From Liolophura sinensis (lineage: Eukaryota > Mollusca > Polyplacophora > Chitonida > Chitonidae), in contig NW_027017966.1 in the NCBI RefSeq assembly GCF_032854445.1, positions 225,493 to 289,492 on the forward strand: DNA of 64,000 nt. Reading direction: 5' to 3'. The notes beneath the pieces are model-generated. The model ran no database searches. It saw nothing but the letters and a program-made list of their open reading frames with translations, and had not been told where the DNA came from. Shown one piece after another: positions 63,602 through 64,000 of this stretch. A program made the position numbers and the translations under genes. Position 1 is the first letter of the stretch. Each line of letters begins with the position of its first letter.

Positions 63602-64000
63602 TCAAATCTTTGGGCCAAGCCCATTTAACTCACCCAACAAATGTCTTACTTCTAAGTCGAAGACAAACTCAATGTCTTTATCTACATGTAGAAAAACCAC
63701 ACCATTTGTATGTAAAAAAAAGCAAAAGGTACTTGATACAATCCGCTGTAAAAAGTACAATTGAACACTGACCCACATCAATAAAGTGCCAAAAGATGCG
63801 CAATTGGGCCAGGCATCTCCAGCTGTTGAAAAATTGCAAATTTCTATGTTTCCATGGAGTAAGAGCCGTTGCTGGGCACGTGATCTTGACATCATTGATT
63901 ATTCATTTGTGGCTACAGCCAAAAGTATTGGTCGGAGAGCAACGCGGTTTGCACCATTCGATTTCTCGTCACAAAATACGTCGGATTAGCCTCTTACCAG
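63602..64000. repeat. Partial monomer at right window edge
   Basis: The first 399 bp of a monomer with TATGTAAAAAAAAGC, AATAAA at 63780-63785, AAAGATGCG and a 1 bp deletion giving TTTCTATGTTTCC. The preceding junction reads GGTATCCC in place of GGTAGCCC. The array continues off the window. Confidence 0.93.

Larger units (their letters stand above)
1..64000. repeat. 550 bp satellite DNA array, whole window
   Basis: The anchor GACGTCAAATCTTTGG recurs at a mean spacing of 550.0 bp from 351 to 63602, giving 115 complete monomers and two part-copies, all in one orientation. Lengths are 548-553 bp and most are exactly 550. Length changes come mainly from the A-run near offset +112 and from single-base indels in T-runs. 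No foreign insertion, inversion or degenerate edge is visible, so the array extends beyond both ends. Long monomers, low divergence and HOR structure are typical of eukaryotic satellites. I do not recognise the family and cannot name the species. Whether the array is centromeric, subtelomeric or interstitial cannot be told from sequence alone. Confidence 0.98.

Noticed and set aside
1-64000. CRISPR array
   Set aside because: The repeats are 550 bp with no short repeat and unique spacer pattern, and there are no cas genes.
1-64000. Ribosomal DNA, tRNA or 5S gene array
   Set aside because: No rRNA-like conserved segments and no Pol III A-box/B-box pair could be seen in the monomer.
1-64000. 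Origin as a transposable element (tandem LTRs, Helitron or MITE)
   Set aside because: No terminal repeats, target-site duplications, primer-binding site or transposase/RT similarity could be seen. An ancient origin is possible but unsupported.
1-64000. Assignment to a named plant satellite with monomers near 550 bp
   Set aside because: Monomer length alone is not diagnostic and I cannot recall a matching sequence reliably, so no family name is given.

Overview
The whole 64 kb window is one uninterrupted satellite DNA array. A monomer of about 550 bp repeats head to tail, always in the same orientation: 115 complete copies from 351 to 63601, plus part-copies at 1-350 and 63602-64000. Mean spacing is 550.0 bp and individual copies run from 548 to 553 bp. 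I find no gene, RNA gene, transposon, inversion or non-satellite sequence. Both array ends lie outside the window, so the array is longer than 64 kb. A homogeneous array of this size with long monomers and higher-order structure points to a eukaryotic nuclear genome, in a centromeric, pericentromeric, subtelomeric or knob-like heterochromatic block. Nothing in the sequence identifies the species. One counted monomer is about 40.5% GC.

Phase convention: a monomer starts at the T of the GACGTC site that precedes CAAATCTTTG. Copies differ by a few percent, and the differences fall into recurring classes. In the middle domain I call them K (A-run ending CCC, AATAAA, CTATGG, GCTTATT, GTGATGTG), N (CCAAACCC with GGTTGGA and GCGAATT), P (CACAAGG with GCGAATT), Q (CAACAAAT, CAAAAGG, CATTTTGCTA, usually GTTCTGTG), R (CAACCCGC, then CTGTTCTTTTTG and CTGCATTAAC), S (TATGTAAA, GAGCCATTG), X (TTATCTC, CAATGCG), Y (long A-run, TTTTTTTCG, TGGGCTAC), V (ACCACAAGG, ACTGTGTAC), W (ACTCCTAAG, AGGTCCC), Z (AAAAAGAACAC) and U (CAACCCGC with AATTAAAC).

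Layout. Domain I (900 to about 9.7 kb) is a five-monomer higher-order repeat (HOR), A-B-C-D-E, of 2750 bp. Its middle unit has lost exactly one monomer through a C/D crossover. Domain II (about 9.7-50.9 kb) is a shuffled HOR built from classes K to Z, with nested duplications of 1.1, 4.4 and 4.95 kb and long-range copies 12.1, 17.6 and 21.45 kb apart. Domain III (50.95 to about 59.2 kb) is a second, unrelated five-monomer HOR of about 2750 bp with its own private variants. The stretch from 59.2 kb to the end is mixed monomers.

No genes act together here. The biology is array evolution: unequal exchange, local homogenization and possible centromere or heterochromatin function. All identity statements come from reading marker variants by eye, not from a computed alignment.
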